From JBPRGH01 sp051418055 (GTDB taxonomy: Bacteria; Bacteroidota; Bacteroidia; Cytophagales; Cyclobacteriaceae), in contig JBPRGH010000044.1 of the NCBI GenBank assembly GCA_051418055.1, positions 1 to 64,000 on the forward strand: a stretch of DNA of 64,000 nucleotides. Direction: 5' to 3'. The translations under genes were made by a program, and so were the position numbers. The notes under the pieces are model-generated. The model worked only from the letters and a program-made list of their open reading frames with translations, was not told the DNA's origin and did not search any database. Each line of letters opens with the position of its first letter. Within the stretch, counting starts at the first letter, position 1. This document shows positions 8,140 through 17,474 of the stretch, piece by piece.

Positions 8140-10515
8140 ATGTCAGGAGTCATTTACAGACTGGTTTTACTAAAGGCTTATCTGCTATTAGCATTCAATT
8201 GCCAGTCACAGATAGTCTTATCTGGACAAGTATATGATACGGAAGGAACTCCTTTAATTGGGGCTACTGTATTGGTTAAAGAGCTTCAAACTGGTGTGGC
8301 AACGGATGTAGATGGGAAATTCAGGATAGATCTTCAACCAGGATCTTATCATATTACTTTTAACTATATAGGTTTCGAATCTTATTCAAAAGAGGTAGTG
8401 CTTAATGAGAAAGATGAGGTGCTTAATATTTCTCTAGCAGAAAGCACAAATATGTTAAGTGATGTGGTGGTAAGAGGAAAATCTCAGGTGACTGAGATAA
8501 AAGAAATGCCCTATTCAGTTTCTGCAATAGATGTAAAACCGCTAAAAATTAGAAATCTTGATGTTAACCAGATACTAAATACCACCACCGGGGTGAGGAT
8601 CAGGGAAGATGGCGGGCTGGGTTCTAATTTTAATTTCTCCCTAAATGGTTTTTCCGGTAATCAGATCAAGTTTTTTATTGATGGTATTCCGATGGATTAT
8701 TTCGGTTCCTCATTAACACTAAATAATATACCCGCAAATCTAATTTCTACAATTGAAGTTTATAAAGGTGTTGTTCCTGTTCATTTAGGTTCGGATGCTT
8801 TGGGTGGAGCAGTTAATATCACAACAAACACTGCTATAAAAAATTACTTAAATGTTTCTTACTCCATTGGCTCTTTTAATACCCATCGATCTTCTTTGAT
8901 AAGTAGATTTTCAAATAAAAATGGCTTTGTGGTCAATGTTAATGCCTTTTTTAATTATTCAGACAATAATTATAGCATACTTGCTCCTGTTCCTGATCCA
9001 AATTTTTCTCCGGTATCAGGTAAAATGATGATAACTGAGGTAGAGCGGTTCCATGATACTTATCGATCAAGTACAGTTCAGGTAGAGGCGGGTGTTGAAA
9101 ACAAAAAATATGCGGATAAATTAATTGTTGGTTTAATAGCTTCGGGCAATTATAAAGAGGTACAGCAAAGTTATAATTTAACCAGGCCAATAGGTGAGGC
9201 TTACACTACGGACAATGCAATAATTCCAACTTTAAAATATCAGAAAGAAGACCTATTTATTAAAGGCCTCTCATTAACAGCCAATACTACCTATAAGTAT
9301 GGAGAAAGTGCAAGAATAGATACGAGCAGCCGTGTCTACAACTGGTATGGTGAATTTTCAGCTGATCATCTTGAGGCAAACCGAGGGGAGTACAATTGGT
9401 ATAAAACAAGATTTCATTTCACAGATAATGCTTTTATGGCATCTTCGAACCTGGTCTATGAGGTTAATCAAAATCAATCTTTATCCTTTAATAATACATA
9501 TCATTACTACACCCGTGTAGGAAACGACCCTATAGGAGTAGATGCCATTCCATTTACAGAACCTCAATCTCTGGAAAAAAATATCAGTGGTTTATCTTAC
9601 AATTTAAGCCTTTTGGATAATAAATTGAGGTCAGTGTTTTTTGGTAAATACTTTACCATGAATTCTGCCACCAGAGAGCAGGATGATTTTGCTGAGGATG
9701 AGTTTAGGGAAATTTCTCATAAGCATGAGGCAGGAGGGTATGGAGTAGCAACAACCTATTTTCTTCTTCCGAATTTACAAATTAAAGCTTCATTTGAAAA
9801 TACAAACAGGCTTCCCGAACCTGTTGAATTATTTGGGGATGGATTGCTTCACTTAAGTTCTCCAAACCTGGGGCCTGAGCAAAGTAAAAATTTTAATTTG
9901 GGAGTTGCTTCAAATTTTCAAATTAAAGAAAGCCATAAGCTTAAAATTGAAGCATCTTATTTACATCGTAAAGTAGATAATCTGATAAGACCTTTTTTAA
10001 GTGGCAACAATGTGATTTCACAAAATTTACAGGCCGCACAATTTAATGTTTTTGAAGGTGCTTTGCAGTACACTTTCAAAGATTTAATCAATATAGCTTT
10101 AAATGGTACTTACCAATCTCAAATCAATAATACCAGATATACTCAAACAGGGGGTATAAATTATTTATATGGCATTCAGTTACCAAATCAACCATTTCTG
10201 TTTGGAAATGCACTTTTAGGAGTGATGCTGAAGGATGTTGGACATGAATCCTCAGCTTTAAGCCTCAACTGGTCAACGCTATTTGTAGAAGGCTTTTACC
10301 TGAAATGGTCAAATCAGGGAAGTATAGATAAAAAGAATGATATACCCAGACAGGTGTCGCATAATATATCCGCTTCCTATGCTATGCAGAACGGCAAGTA
10401 TAATGTGTCAGTAGACTGTACTAATCTTTTTGACAGTGAGCTGTACGATAATTTCAGGCTTCAAAAACCGGGAAGGGCTTTTCATGTGAAATTAAGTTAC
10501 TTTTTAAATAAATAA
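8140..10515 (+). CDS. TonB-dependent outer-membrane receptor (XusA-like, probable siderophore uptake)
   Basis: The 791-residue protein has an N-terminal hydrophobic signal, then a CarboxypepD_reg domain (about 25-110: GQVYDTEGTPLIGATVLVKE, FNYIGFESY). A plug domain follows (about 125-235: DVNQILNTTTGVRI, FFIDGIPMDYFGS, IEVYKGVVPVHLG, GGAVNITT), then a 22-strand-type barrel ending in an aromatic strand (AFHVKLSYFLNK). It imports a bulky ligand across the outer membrane using TonB energy. The next two genes encode a DUF4374 lipoprotein and a PepSY membrane protein. This trio has the same make-up as the Bacteroides XusABC xenosiderophore system, so an iron-siderophore ligand is likely. It starts the operon, 40 bp ahead of the next gene, with palindromic sites upstream. 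Confidence 0.88.
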   Translation: MSGVIYRLVLLKAYLLLAFNCQSQIVLSGQVYDTEGTPLIGATVLVKELQTGVATDVDGKFRIDLQPGSYHITFNYIGFESYSKEVVLNEKDEVLNISLAESTNMLSDVVVRGKSQVTEIKEMPYSVSAIDVKPLKIRNLDVNQILNTTTGVRIREDGGLGSNFNFSLNGFSGNQIKFFIDGIPMDYFGSSLTLNNIPANLISTIEVYKGVVPVHLGSDALGGAVNITTNTAIKNYLNVSYSIGSFNTHRSSLISRFSNKNGFVVNVNAFFNYSDNNYSILAPVPDPNFSPVSGKMMITEVERFHDTYRSSTVQVEAGVENKKYADKLIVGLIASGNYKEVQQSYNLTRPIGEAYTTDNAIIPTLKYQKEDLFIKGLSLTANTTYKYGESARIDTSSRVYNWYGEFSADHLEANRGEYNWYKTRFHFTDNAFMASSNLVYEVNQNQSLSFNNTYHYYTRVGNDPIGVDAIPFTEPQSLEKNISGLSYNLSLLDNKLRSVFFGKYFTMNSATREQDDFAEDEFREISHKHEAGGYGVATTYFLLPNLQIKASFENTNRLPEPVELFGDGLLHLSSPNLGPEQSKNFNLGVASNFQIKESHKLKIEASYLHRKVDNLIRPFLSGNNVISQNLQAAQFNVFEGALQYTFKDLINIALNGTYQSQINNTRYTQTGGINYLYGIQLPNQPFLFGNALLGVMLKDVGHESSALSLNWSTLFVEGFYLKWSNQGSIDKKNDIPRQVSHNISASYAMQNGKYNVSVDCTNLFDSELYDNFRLQKPGRAFHVKLSYFLNK

Positions 10516-10555
10516 TAAATAAATCAAACCAATAATTAATATCTAAAATACTAAA

Positions 10556-11791
10556 ATGAAAAATTTTATAAAAAACGCTACATTTTTAGTTGCTATGGTC
10601 AGTTTGATCACAGTTACTTCATGTTCAGATGATGAGACAGCTGTAAATCCCGGTGCATCAGGATATGTAATGTCTTTGAGAACACAGGATGCTAATGAGG
10701 AAAGCGCAGATTATTTTATAACTGTTGATGATTTAATGACTGGAGAAATAAGCGCAGAGGGAAATGGAGTTGAGCTTGCCGGATGGAACTACAATGGATA
10801 TTTTGGCAATACGTATTTTGCGTTTGGATATCAATTGAATGAATGTATAGGATATAAAGTAGAAGCCGGCCAGCTGGTGGAGAAAGGCAAATTTGTTTTC
10901 GAAAGGTTCGATGTAATGAATGCCATTGATGACAACTATTTCTTGGCTATTGGTGCTCCATGGGGAGGTGGCTCGTTTGATTGTCAGCTACAGTTGGTAG
11001 ATATACAAAATATAGCTATTGATAGAAATGTCAAACATCCGATCTATGCATCTTTTGATAGTGAAGGAAATCAGCTTAATGCCTGGCCAACAAGTTCTTA
11101 TGTTGATGGTGATAAATTATTTATTTCTTTTTACCCATTGAATGGTGCAACATGGGCAACTCCTAATACTGATACTGCTTATGTAAGTGTATTTTCATAT
11201 CCAGAAATTGAATATATAAAAACAATAAAAGATAACCGTACTGCTCCTATTGGATATTATGGTGGATCTCCAAGTATTCTTGAGGATGAAAGTGGAAACA
11301 GGTTTACAATTTCTCCTGCTTCAAAAGTTACCGGATATACTCAGGTGACAAAGCCTTCAGGAATATTAAAAATTAATGCGGGTCAGGATTCATTTGATCC
11401 TAACTACTTCTTTAATGTAGAAGAAAAAGGTTTTAAAGTGCTTTCCGGTGTATATGCTGGTAATGGAAAAGTTGTGGCAAGAGTGATTACACTGGCAAAA
11501 GATGATGAAGCAGGTGCTGCTTCACAATGGGCTGCTTTTAGCGAAGTAAATGCTATTCTTAATGTTGCTATCCTTGACCTTAATGCTCAAACAGTAACAG
11601 TTGTTGATGATGTGCCTTTACATGGTGGTCAATATCAAACTCCTTACCTGGTAGAAAACGGAAAAGTTTATGTTTCAGTAAATAACGGAACAGAAGCACA
11701 TGTCTATCAGGTTGATCCAGCTACTGCAACAGCAACGAAAGGAGCTAAGCTAATTGGCAATCAGTTCCAGGCACTTTTTCCAATTAATTAA
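10556..11791 (+). CDS. DUF4374 surface lipoprotein (XusB-like siderophore-binding protein)
   Basis: The 411-residue protein has a type II signal peptide with Cys23 in VTSC. The residues just after it, SDDE, are an acidic lipoprotein export signal of the kind that sends Bacteroidota lipoproteins to the cell surface. The body is made of repeated beta blades with ordinary turn signatures (YVSVFSYPEIEYIKTIKD, VYVSVNNGTEAHVYQVDP), consistent with the DUF4374 propeller fold. In Bacteroides, the DUF4374 protein XusB binds ferric enterobactin-type siderophores and works with a TonB receptor. By operon position the same role is inferred here. Spacing to the receptor gene is 40 bp and to the PepSY gene 61 bp. 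Confidence 0.82.
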   Translation: MKNFIKNATFLVAMVSLITVTSCSDDETAVNPGASGYVMSLRTQDANEESADYFITVDDLMTGEISAEGNGVELAGWNYNGYFGNTYFAFGYQLNECIGYKVEAGQLVEKGKFVFERFDVMNAIDDNYFLAIGAPWGGGSFDCQLQLVDIQNIAIDRNVKHPIYASFDSEGNQLNAWPTSSYVDGDKLFISFYPLNGATWATPNTDTAYVSVFSYPEIEYIKTIKDNRTAPIGYYGGSPSILEDESGNRFTISPASKVTGYTQVTKPSGILKINAGQDSFDPNYFFNVEEKGFKVLSGVYAGNGKVVARVITLAKDDEAGAASQWAAFSEVNAILNVAILDLNAQTVTVVDDVPLHGGQYQTPYLVENGKVYVSVNNGTEAHVYQVDPATATATKGAKLIGNQFQALFPIN

Positions 11792-11803
11792 TTAAAATTT
11801 ATA

Positions 11804-11839
11804 GTCTGGCAGGTCACTCACTGATCTGTCAGACAATTT
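11804..11839 (+). terminator. Intra-operon hairpin between the DUF4374 and PepSY genes
   Basis: Arms GTCTGGCAG (11804-11812) and CTGTCAGAC (11826-11834) pair over 9 bp with one G-T wobble, followed by AATTTT. It could be a leaky terminator lowering expression of the inner-membrane gene, or an mRNA end stabiliser. Confidence 0.5.
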
Positions 11840-11852
11840 TATACTTCTTCGT

Positions 11853-13064
11853 ATGACGTTAAAAAAGTTAATTAGCCAATTACACCTCTGGCTCGGACTC
11901 TCATCGGGGCTGGTGGTGTTTATTGTAGCTATTACCGGATGCATTTATGCTTTTCAGCATGAAATACAGGAGCTGACCCAATCCTACAGGTTTGTTGAAC
12001 CTCAGAGTGCACCTGTTCTCCCTCCCTCAGAAATCCGGAAAATTGCTGATGCTCAGTTGCCGGGAAAACATATCCATGGTATTTTATATCAGGGAGAAGA
12101 CCGGGCTGCACAGGCTATTTACTGGATGTATGAAGAATACTATGATTTCGTGTACATAAATCAATACACCGGAGAGGTGCTGAAGGTAAAAGATGAGTTT
12201 GCCGATTTCTTTCGTATTGTCCTTGATGGGCATTTTTATTTATGGCTTCCCGATGAAATTGGCCAACCGGTAGTTGCTTCCTTCACATTAGTTTTCATCG
12301 TCTTGCTGATAAGCGGAATTGTGCTTTGGTGGCCAAAAAATAAAAAAGGCAGAAAAAAGAGTTTTAAGATCAAGTGGAATGCGCGCTGGAGAAGAAAGAA
12401 TTACGATCTGCATAGTGTGATGGGTATTTATGTGATGATAATTGCTCTGATTTTAGCAATTACAGGGCTTACCTGGGGATTTGAATGGTTCAGGGATGGG
12501 TTACATGTGTCATTAGGCGGTGACGGAAATCTTGAATATGAAGAACCTTTATCTGATACTACTGCTGCAATTGCCTATACAGCTGGTATGCATCCTGTTG
12601 ATTATTTATGGGAGAAAACAAAAGCTGAAAATACGCATGCAGAGACAATAGAAATGCATTTTCCTGCTACGGATGAATCACCTATTCACGTAGCGGTAAA
12701 TCCTGATGCTTCTACCTATTGGGAGATGGATTATATCTATTATAATCAGTACTCATTAGAAGAAATTCAGGCCGATCATATCTACAGCCGATTTCATGAT
12801 GCAAACATGGCCGATAAGCTATTAAGGATGAATTATGACATTCATACCGGGGCAATAATGGGATTACCAGGAAAAATATTAGCTTTTTTCGCCAGCCTGA
12901 TTGTTGCCAGCTTACCTGTTACAGGAACATTATTGTGGATTGGCCGGAGAAATAAGAAAAAGGAAAAGCATGAAAAGGAAATAAAAAGAATAAACAGAGA
13001 ATCCAGAAAACCTGTAGTAAGAAGACTATCTAAAGAAACAAAATTAGAAAAAGTAGCTTCTTAA
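11853..13064 (+). CDS. PepSY-associated TM inner-membrane protein (XusC-like, probable ferric-siderophore reductase)
   Basis: The 403-residue protein starts with the family pattern KKLISQLHLWLGLSSG, leading into a first membrane helix (about 12-34). Further helices lie near 140-160 (FIVLLISGIVLWW), 185-210 (YDLHSVMGIYVMIIALILAITG) and 340-370 (LAFFASLIVASLPVTGTLLW). PepSY-like soluble parts lie between. The histidines in or near the helices (HLWLG, HSVMGIY, NYDIHTGAI) fit haem coordination, as proposed for the family. PepSY membrane proteins of siderophore operons are thought to reduce ferric iron. It is the third gene of the receptor/DUF4374 operon. The C-terminus is highly basic. Confidence 0.83.
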   Translation: MTLKKLISQLHLWLGLSSGLVVFIVAITGCIYAFQHEIQELTQSYRFVEPQSAPVLPPSEIRKIADAQLPGKHIHGILYQGEDRAAQAIYWMYEEYYDFVYINQYTGEVLKVKDEFADFFRIVLDGHFYLWLPDEIGQPVVASFTLVFIVLLISGIVLWWPKNKKGRKKSFKIKWNARWRRKNYDLHSVMGIYVMIIALILAITGLTWGFEWFRDGLHVSLGGDGNLEYEEPLSDTTAAIAYTAGMHPVDYLWEKTKAENTHAETIEMHFPATDESPIHVAVNPDASTYWEMDYIYYNQYSLEEIQADHIYSRFHDANMADKLLRMNYDIHTGAIMGLPGKILAFFASLIVASLPVTGTLLWIGRRNKKKEKHEKEIKRINRESRKPVVRRLSKETKLEKVAS

Positions 13065-13130
13065 CTGGTTTTCTTAACTGATCCTCGTTTGTAACGCCAA
13101 AAAATTCGCGACATAATTAAAATATCAAAA

Positions 13131-13454
13131 TCACCCCTCCAGCTCCGCAGGATCATCAGGCTCCACAAGCATCACACGTTCATGTGAGAAGGCCTGCGGT
13201 TTATCATTAAATAAAGGTTTTGTTTTACTCCAAACTTTTTCAAAAAGCTCTGATTTGCGGTATTTCTCCAGATCTTCAGCTTTCTCCCAGAAACTATAGG
13301 TAGCAAAAATATTTGGCTTGTTTACATCACGGTGGAGCTCCAGATGTGTGCAGCCCCGGAAATTACGGATGCTTACATTATTTTCTTCAAAAACCTCAAG
13401 GAACTGGTTTACTTTTGAAGGTTGAAAAGACATTCTTACTATTCTGATGATCAT
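13131..13454 (-). CDS. Antibiotic biosynthesis monooxygenase (ABM) family protein
   Basis: The 107-residue protein has the dimeric ferredoxin-like ABM pattern: IRIVRMSFQPSKVNQFLEVFEE, then CTHLELHRDV, then a Trp-containing strand (FATYSFWEKAEDLEKYRKSELF). Members are small quinol oxygenases or stress proteins; the substrate cannot be told. Its start overlaps the stop of the upstream SAM-hydrolase gene by 4 bp, so the two are translationally coupled. Confidence 0.8.
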   Translation of the reverse strand: MIIRIVRMSFQPSKVNQFLEVFEENNVSIRNFRGCTHLELHRDVNKPNIFATYSFWEKAEDLEKYRKSELFEKVWSKTKPLFNDKPQAFSHERVMLVEPDDPAELEG

Positions 13455-14230
13455 GATTCTTGAAAGTTTATTATCACAGGACTATCCAGCGTAAGGCCAA
13501 GGAGCTGCTCGGCATTTCCCTGATTTATACCTATCTCCAGCAGGCCCTGACTATTGAAAATAATGAATAGTTCACCGGCCTCTACCGAATTATAACTTCT
13601 ATGGACGCGGTTTATCCTTTCACGACCAAAGATTAGAGTATATTCACCTGCCTTTTTGCTTATGGTTTTAAAAGCTTCCTCTTCAATATTCGTAATAAGG
13701 TTGCCATAATGATCAGTTTTGATGACATGACCAGAGATCTGCTTCATTGTTGCACGCATAACACGATTCATAAGCCGTTTTACTTCACCGGCAGGTTTTC
13801 CCAAATCTGTTAGGTTACCACCGGCTGCAAGTTTAGCGGCAGCAGGTGCCAGCACTTCGCGGCAGATAAATGAAGTGTTTTCAGATTCGACAGGAAGATC
13901 TACAACCATATCAGGTTCTTTATCGCTTATGAGGCTCAGCAGGCCATTGTCAGGCAAAATAAAATAATGCTCTCCCAGCCGTGCGGCTATCATCCTTTCC
14001 TCCTGATTATGAAGTTGTTGTTGAATAGCAATAACATGTATGGTCCCTGCAGGAAAATTTTTAAAGGCGGCATTAACAGTAAAAGCTGCTGCAGAAATAT
14101 CGCTTAACGGGTTTTGATGGCTGATATCTACAAGTTGTGCCGAAGGTATAAACGATAATATTTTACCTTTTACAGCTGCAACATAATGATCTTCCTCTCC
14201 AAAATCCGTTAATAATGTTATTATTGCCAT
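13451..14230 (-). CDS. SAM hydrolase/SAM-dependent halogenase family protein (DUF62)
   Basis: The 259-residue protein begins ITLLTDFGEEDHYVAAVKG, the family's N-terminal signature with the conserved aspartate of the adenosyl site. It continues with LVDISHQNPLSDISAAAF and GTIHVIAI, followed by a C-terminal beta domain (GHVIKTDHYGNLITNI, and a final GLLEIGINQGNAEQLLGL). The family cleaves S-adenosylmethionine to adenosine and methionine with water, or with halide in fluorinase/chlorinase relatives. In non-specialised bacteria the hydrolase activity is expected. A perfect -7 box (TATATTTG on the minus strand, 14239-14246) lies just upstream of the ATG without a clear -33 box. It is cotranscribed with the ABM gene. 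Confidence 0.87.
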   Translation of the reverse strand: MAIITLLTDFGEEDHYVAAVKGKILSFIPSAQLVDISHQNPLSDISAAAFTVNAAFKNFPAGTIHVIAIQQQLHNQEERMIAARLGEHYFILPDNGLLSLISDKEPDMVVDLPVESENTSFICREVLAPAAAKLAAGGNLTDLGKPAGEVKRLMNRVMRATMKQISGHVIKTDHYGNLITNIEEEAFKTISKKAGEYTLIFGRERINRVHRSYNSVEAGELFIIFNSQGLLEIGINQGNAEQLLGLTLDSPVIINFQES

Positions 14231-14376
14231 AAATCAAGCAAATATAACCGCCTGAAAATCTTTTTTTGTTTAAATTGTGTTATTAATTTGCTAGCCGATA
14301 ATTGACTAGCGCAACGAAGCAAAAATAGTTAATTTTTAACCTTAAAAAATTTAATACACAAATAATAAAACAACAT

Positions 14377-15342
14377 TTGGTAGAGAAAGTAATTACTTTG
14401 GAAAATATCTCCCTACTCGATTTTTTGGGAGTTCAGAATAATAACATTAGTGAATTATCTAATGCGTTCCCTGAAAGTAAAATCATAAGCAGGGGCAATG
14501 AAATTCGCATCAAGGGGAATACTAATGAAATTATAAAAATAAATGATATCCTCAACTCCTTACTTGAACATTATCATAAGTATGGTAAGGTAACAAAGGA
14601 AAATGTACAGACATACCTTTCGCAGGAAAGTGAAGCAAATCTTCCTGAAGATACGGAAAATACCTTGATCTATGGTACGCGAGGTTCTGCCATAAAACCA
14701 AGGACTATCAATCAGCAGAAACTTGTGTATGCTATACGGGAGAATGATCTTGTCTTTGCCTTGGGTCCTGCCGGTACCGGTAAAACTTATATTTCGGTTG
14801 CACTGGCTGTCCAGGCGCTGAAGAATAAGGCTGTTAAAAAAATCATCATTACACGTCCTGCTGTAGAGGCGGGGGAGACTTTAGGTTTTTTACCGGGCGA
14901 CCTGAAAGAAAAACTTGATCCATACCTGCGACCAATATACGACGCGCTCTATGATATGGTACCAGGAGAAAAATTGCGCTATTATATGGAGAACAACATT
15001 ATTGAGATAGCGCCACTGGCTTATATGAGAGGGCGTACCTTAAATAATGCCTTTATTTTACTTGATGAGGCGCAAAATACTACTCCAAGCCAGATCAAGA
15101 TGTTTTTAACACGAATGGGGCCTCATTCAAAAGTAATTATCACAGGTGATACTTCGCAGATCGACCTGCCTAAGAAGCAGAAATCAGGTTTGATCGAGGC
15201 TACTAAAATTCTTAATGGTATTGAAGGAATAGGTTTAGTCCAGCTTACCGGAAAGGATGTGGTAAGACACAAAATAGTTAAAAAGATCATTGAGGCCTAT
15301 CGTATTGCTGAGGATGATCATGATGAAAGACAGAAATTTTAA
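14377..15342 (+). CDS. PhoH family ATPase
   Basis: The 321-residue protein has an N-terminal nucleic-acid-binding region (about 1-110) and an ATPase core with a Walker A loop GPAGTGKT at about 130-137. Further motifs are ITRPAVEAGETLGFLPGD, Walker B LLDEAQNTT, and a sensor GDTSQIDLP. PhoH proteins are cytoplasmic ATP-binding proteins linked to RNA metabolism and YbeY-related ribosome maturation. The only in-frame start near the conserved N-terminus is TTG at 14377, since no ATG occurs before the conserved region; a TTG start is therefore proposed. It stands alone, divergent from the SAM-hydrolase gene, and is followed by a MITE-like element. Confidence 0.9.
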   Translation: MVEKVITLENISLLDFLGVQNNNISELSNAFPESKIISRGNEIRIKGNTNEIIKINDILNSLLEHYHKYGKVTKENVQTYLSQESEANLPEDTENTLIYGTRGSAIKPRTINQQKLVYAIRENDLVFALGPAGTGKTYISVALAVQALKNKAVKKIIITRPAVEAGETLGFLPGDLKEKLDPYLRPIYDALYDMVPGEKLRYYMENNIIEIAPLAYMRGRTLNNAFILLDEAQNTTPSQIKMFLTRMGPHSKVIITGDTSQIDLPKKQKSGLIEATKILNGIEGIGLVQLTGKDVVRHKIVKKIIEAYRIAEDDHDERQKF

Positions 15343-15349
15343 CTAAAGA

Positions 15350-15480
15350 GACTGTCTCAAAAGCCATTTTTAGGTCATCCTGCAATTCAGTTCAGGATCT
15401 TTCGTTGTTCAGAAACGCTTCGGCAATAGATACTGAAATAAATTCAGCATGACGAGAACCTTTGGAGACAGCCTCTTTTT
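15350..15480. repeat. MITE-like inverted-repeat element
   Basis: Outer arms near 15346-15358 (AAGAGACTGTCTC) and 15467-15479 (GAGACAGCCTCTT) are reverse complements with one mismatch. An internal pair involves GGTCATCCTG and CATGACGAGAACCT. The element is about 130 bp with no coding content and ends in a T run. It resembles the 'GTCATCCTG' repeats scattered through Bacteroidota intergenic DNA and may also terminate phoH transcription. Confidence 0.6.
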
Positions 15481-15524
15481 AATTGTATGTGAGATTAAAA
15501 CGCCGACGTAAGAAATTTTCGTTA

Positions 15525-16184
15525 CTAATGAGGATTATTTTTTGGTTTAAAACCTTTTACTGAGGGAGAGATCTCCATTTCCTTTTTCAGTAAAGGGTCA
15601 GTTATGATTTCTTTTACAGAAGTTTCAAAATTTAATAATCCTGCCCATATTGGGAGCTCATAATCCGGCTCGTCATCACCGGGAGGGCCAGTGCGTACTT
15701 TACTTGAAACCTGCTCAATTTCAAGGCGCAGTACGGTGGTTGCCTTTAACTCTTTAGCAGAAGGCTCACGGACCTCCTCCCATCTTCCTGCAATAATATT
15801 GTCTGAAATAGCCTTTAAAGCCTGAGATTTTTCAGGCTCCTCTGCAATATAAGCCTTTCCAAATACCATGGCAGATCGATAATTCATGCTGTGATGAAAA
15901 GCCGAGCGTGCGAGCACAAGGGCATCAACATGTGTTACAGTAAGACAAACATCCAGACCTTTCTCAAGCTCTTTCAACATCCTGCTGGTCGAAGCTCCAT
16001 GTATATAGAGCTTATCATCAATTCTGCCGTAAAGGGTGGGAATTACAAAAGGCTGATTATTTTGAATAAATCCTACATGACATACAAATCCAGCATCCAA
16101 TATATTGTACAGGGTCTCCTGATCGTAATGTCCCCGCTTTGGAATACGCTTTACTTTATTTCGGTTGTTTATCGGGTTTTCCAT
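15525..16184 (-). CDS. Pyridoxamine 5'-phosphate oxidase family flavin-binding protein
   Basis: The 219-residue protein shows the split-barrel flavin fold: an N-terminal ILDAGFVCHVGFIQNNQPFVIPTLYGRIDD, then LYIHGASTSRML and LDVCLTVTHVDALVLARSAFHHSMNYRSAMVFG. This is the 'flavin-nucleotide-binding' branch of the PNPOx superfamily, related to NimA-like and HugZ-like proteins rather than to PdxH itself. The cytoplasmic function is unknown. A minus-strand promoter with TTG-N18-TATCTTTA lies at 16202-16230, about 20 bp before the ATG. It stands alone. Confidence 0.82.
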   Translation of the reverse strand: MENPINNRNKVKRIPKRGHYDQETLYNILDAGFVCHVGFIQNNQPFVIPTLYGRIDDKLYIHGASTSRMLKELEKGLDVCLTVTHVDALVLARSAFHHSMNYRSAMVFGKAYIAEEPEKSQALKAISDNIIAGRWEEVREPSAKELKATTVLRLEIEQVSSKVRTGPPGDDEPDYELPIWAGLLNFETSVKEIITDPLLKKEMEISPSVKGFKPKNNPH

Positions 16185-16201
16185 TTTAAAATATTAAGAA
16201 G

Positions 16202-16230
16202 TAAAGATAGAATGAAAGATCGAAATGCAA
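16202..16230 (-). promoter_or_regulatory. Promoter of the PNPOx-like gene
   Basis: On the minus strand TTG (16228-16230), an 18-bp spacer and TATCTTTA (16202-16209, seven of eight matches to TAnnTTTG) precede the start codon at 16184. Confidence 0.5.
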
Positions 16231-16298
16231 CTCCTCCGGGCAAACCACCAAAGCGGATTTTTACCATCTCTAAAGCTTTAAGATTTTAATAAAAGCGC

Positions 16299-17474
16299 TT
16301 AAAATTCCTTTTTTAAAATCCTCGAAAAGAAGAGTAAACCTATAACGGGTCCCGGAGCTAATAAGAGAAAGATCCAGTTAGCATTTTCAGTAATATCATA
16401 TAAAAAATTGATCAGCTGAATACTGAAAATGGTGATCAGGAAACCAAAGCTATTAACAACTGTAAGGGCTGTACCTGTATAATCTGTCGGGGCAGTTTTA
16501 GCAACAAGGGTAGAAAATTGAGGAGAATCAGCAATCACAGCTAATCCCCAGACAACTAAATAAAGAATGAAAAAAAGAGGGCTAAAATCAAAAATTGCAA
16601 AAGAAAATATGCAGCATAGACAGGAGATTAATAATGCAGAAAAAGCAACTTTCGGGCTACCGTATCTTTCTGCTATAAATCCTCCTGCAATACATGAAAT
16701 ACCACCAATGGCAATTATTATAAATGACAGCAGGCTTATATCTATAAAAAGTGCCGAATTTTCCTTTTGATAATACAAAAGAATTACAGGGACAAATGCC
16801 CAGAAAGCATATAACTCCCACATATGTCCGAAATATCCTAATGCAGCTGAGCGAAAGTCTTTTTTTGAAAATACTTTAAAGAATGCTGTAAGATCTATTA
16901 CGTTGCTTTTTTTTCTGAATGGTCCATCAGGAACAAAAAAATATATCAGTAAGCCTCCTGTTGCGGCTAGTATTGAAATTACCCATACAACCAGCTGCCA
17001 GTTTATTTCTCTCGTGAAGTAGCTTACCAAATGAGGGAAAGCTGTACCAACAACTAAAGCCCCAACAAGAAAACCTAAGGCTTTTCCTAATCCTTTCTGA
17101 TGCCAGTCCGATGCTATTTTCATTCCTACAGGATAAATACCAGCAAGAAAAATTCCCGTAAGGAACCTGATGGCGATCAGCGAGTAGAATCCTTCAGCCA
17201 GAAAAATAATGGACAGGTTCACGAAAGCTCCTCCAAGAGCACAGAATAAAAAAACTTTTGACGGAGAAAACCTGTCGGCAATAGTAAGCATGGCAAAAAG
17301 CAGCGTACCGAAAATGAAACCAAATTGTACAGCACTGGTTATGTGGCCGATCAGGTCATCCTGCAGGTGGAGATTTTGCTGTAGATCAGTAATGATCGCA
17401 TTTCCGGCAAACCAAAGTGAGGTGCCGGCAAATTGTGAGAATACAATTACCGGCAAGACCCATTGCCTGTTCAT
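16299..17474 (-). CDS. MFS transporter
   Basis: The 391-residue protein is hydrophobic throughout, with about 12 predicted membrane segments. It begins WVLPVIVFSQFAGTSLWFAGNAI, and the loop after helix 2 (AMLTIADRFSPSKVFL) corresponds to the MFS motif A region. It would export or import a small solute across the inner membrane; the substrate is unknown. Its ATG overlaps the purB stop codon by one base (TAATG), so it is translationally coupled to purB. A transporter coupled to adenylosuccinate lyase is an odd pairing, without clear metabolic meaning. Confidence 0.85.
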   Translation of the reverse strand: MNRQWVLPVIVFSQFAGTSLWFAGNAIITDLQQNLHLQDDLIGHITSAVQFGFIFGTLLFAMLTIADRFSPSKVFLFCALGGAFVNLSIIFLAEGFYSLIAIRFLTGIFLAGIYPVGMKIASDWHQKGLGKALGFLVGALVVGTAFPHLVSYFTREINWQLVVWVISILAATGGLLIYFFVPDGPFRKKSNVIDLTAFFKVFSKKDFRSAALGYFGHMWELYAFWAFVPVILLYYQKENSALFIDISLLSFIIIAIGGISCIAGGFIAERYGSPKVAFSALLISCLCCIFSFAIFDFSPLFFILYLVVWGLAVIADSPQFSTLVAKTAPTDYTGTALTVVNSFGFLITIFSIQLINFLYDITENANWIFLLLAPGPVIGLLFFSRILKKEF

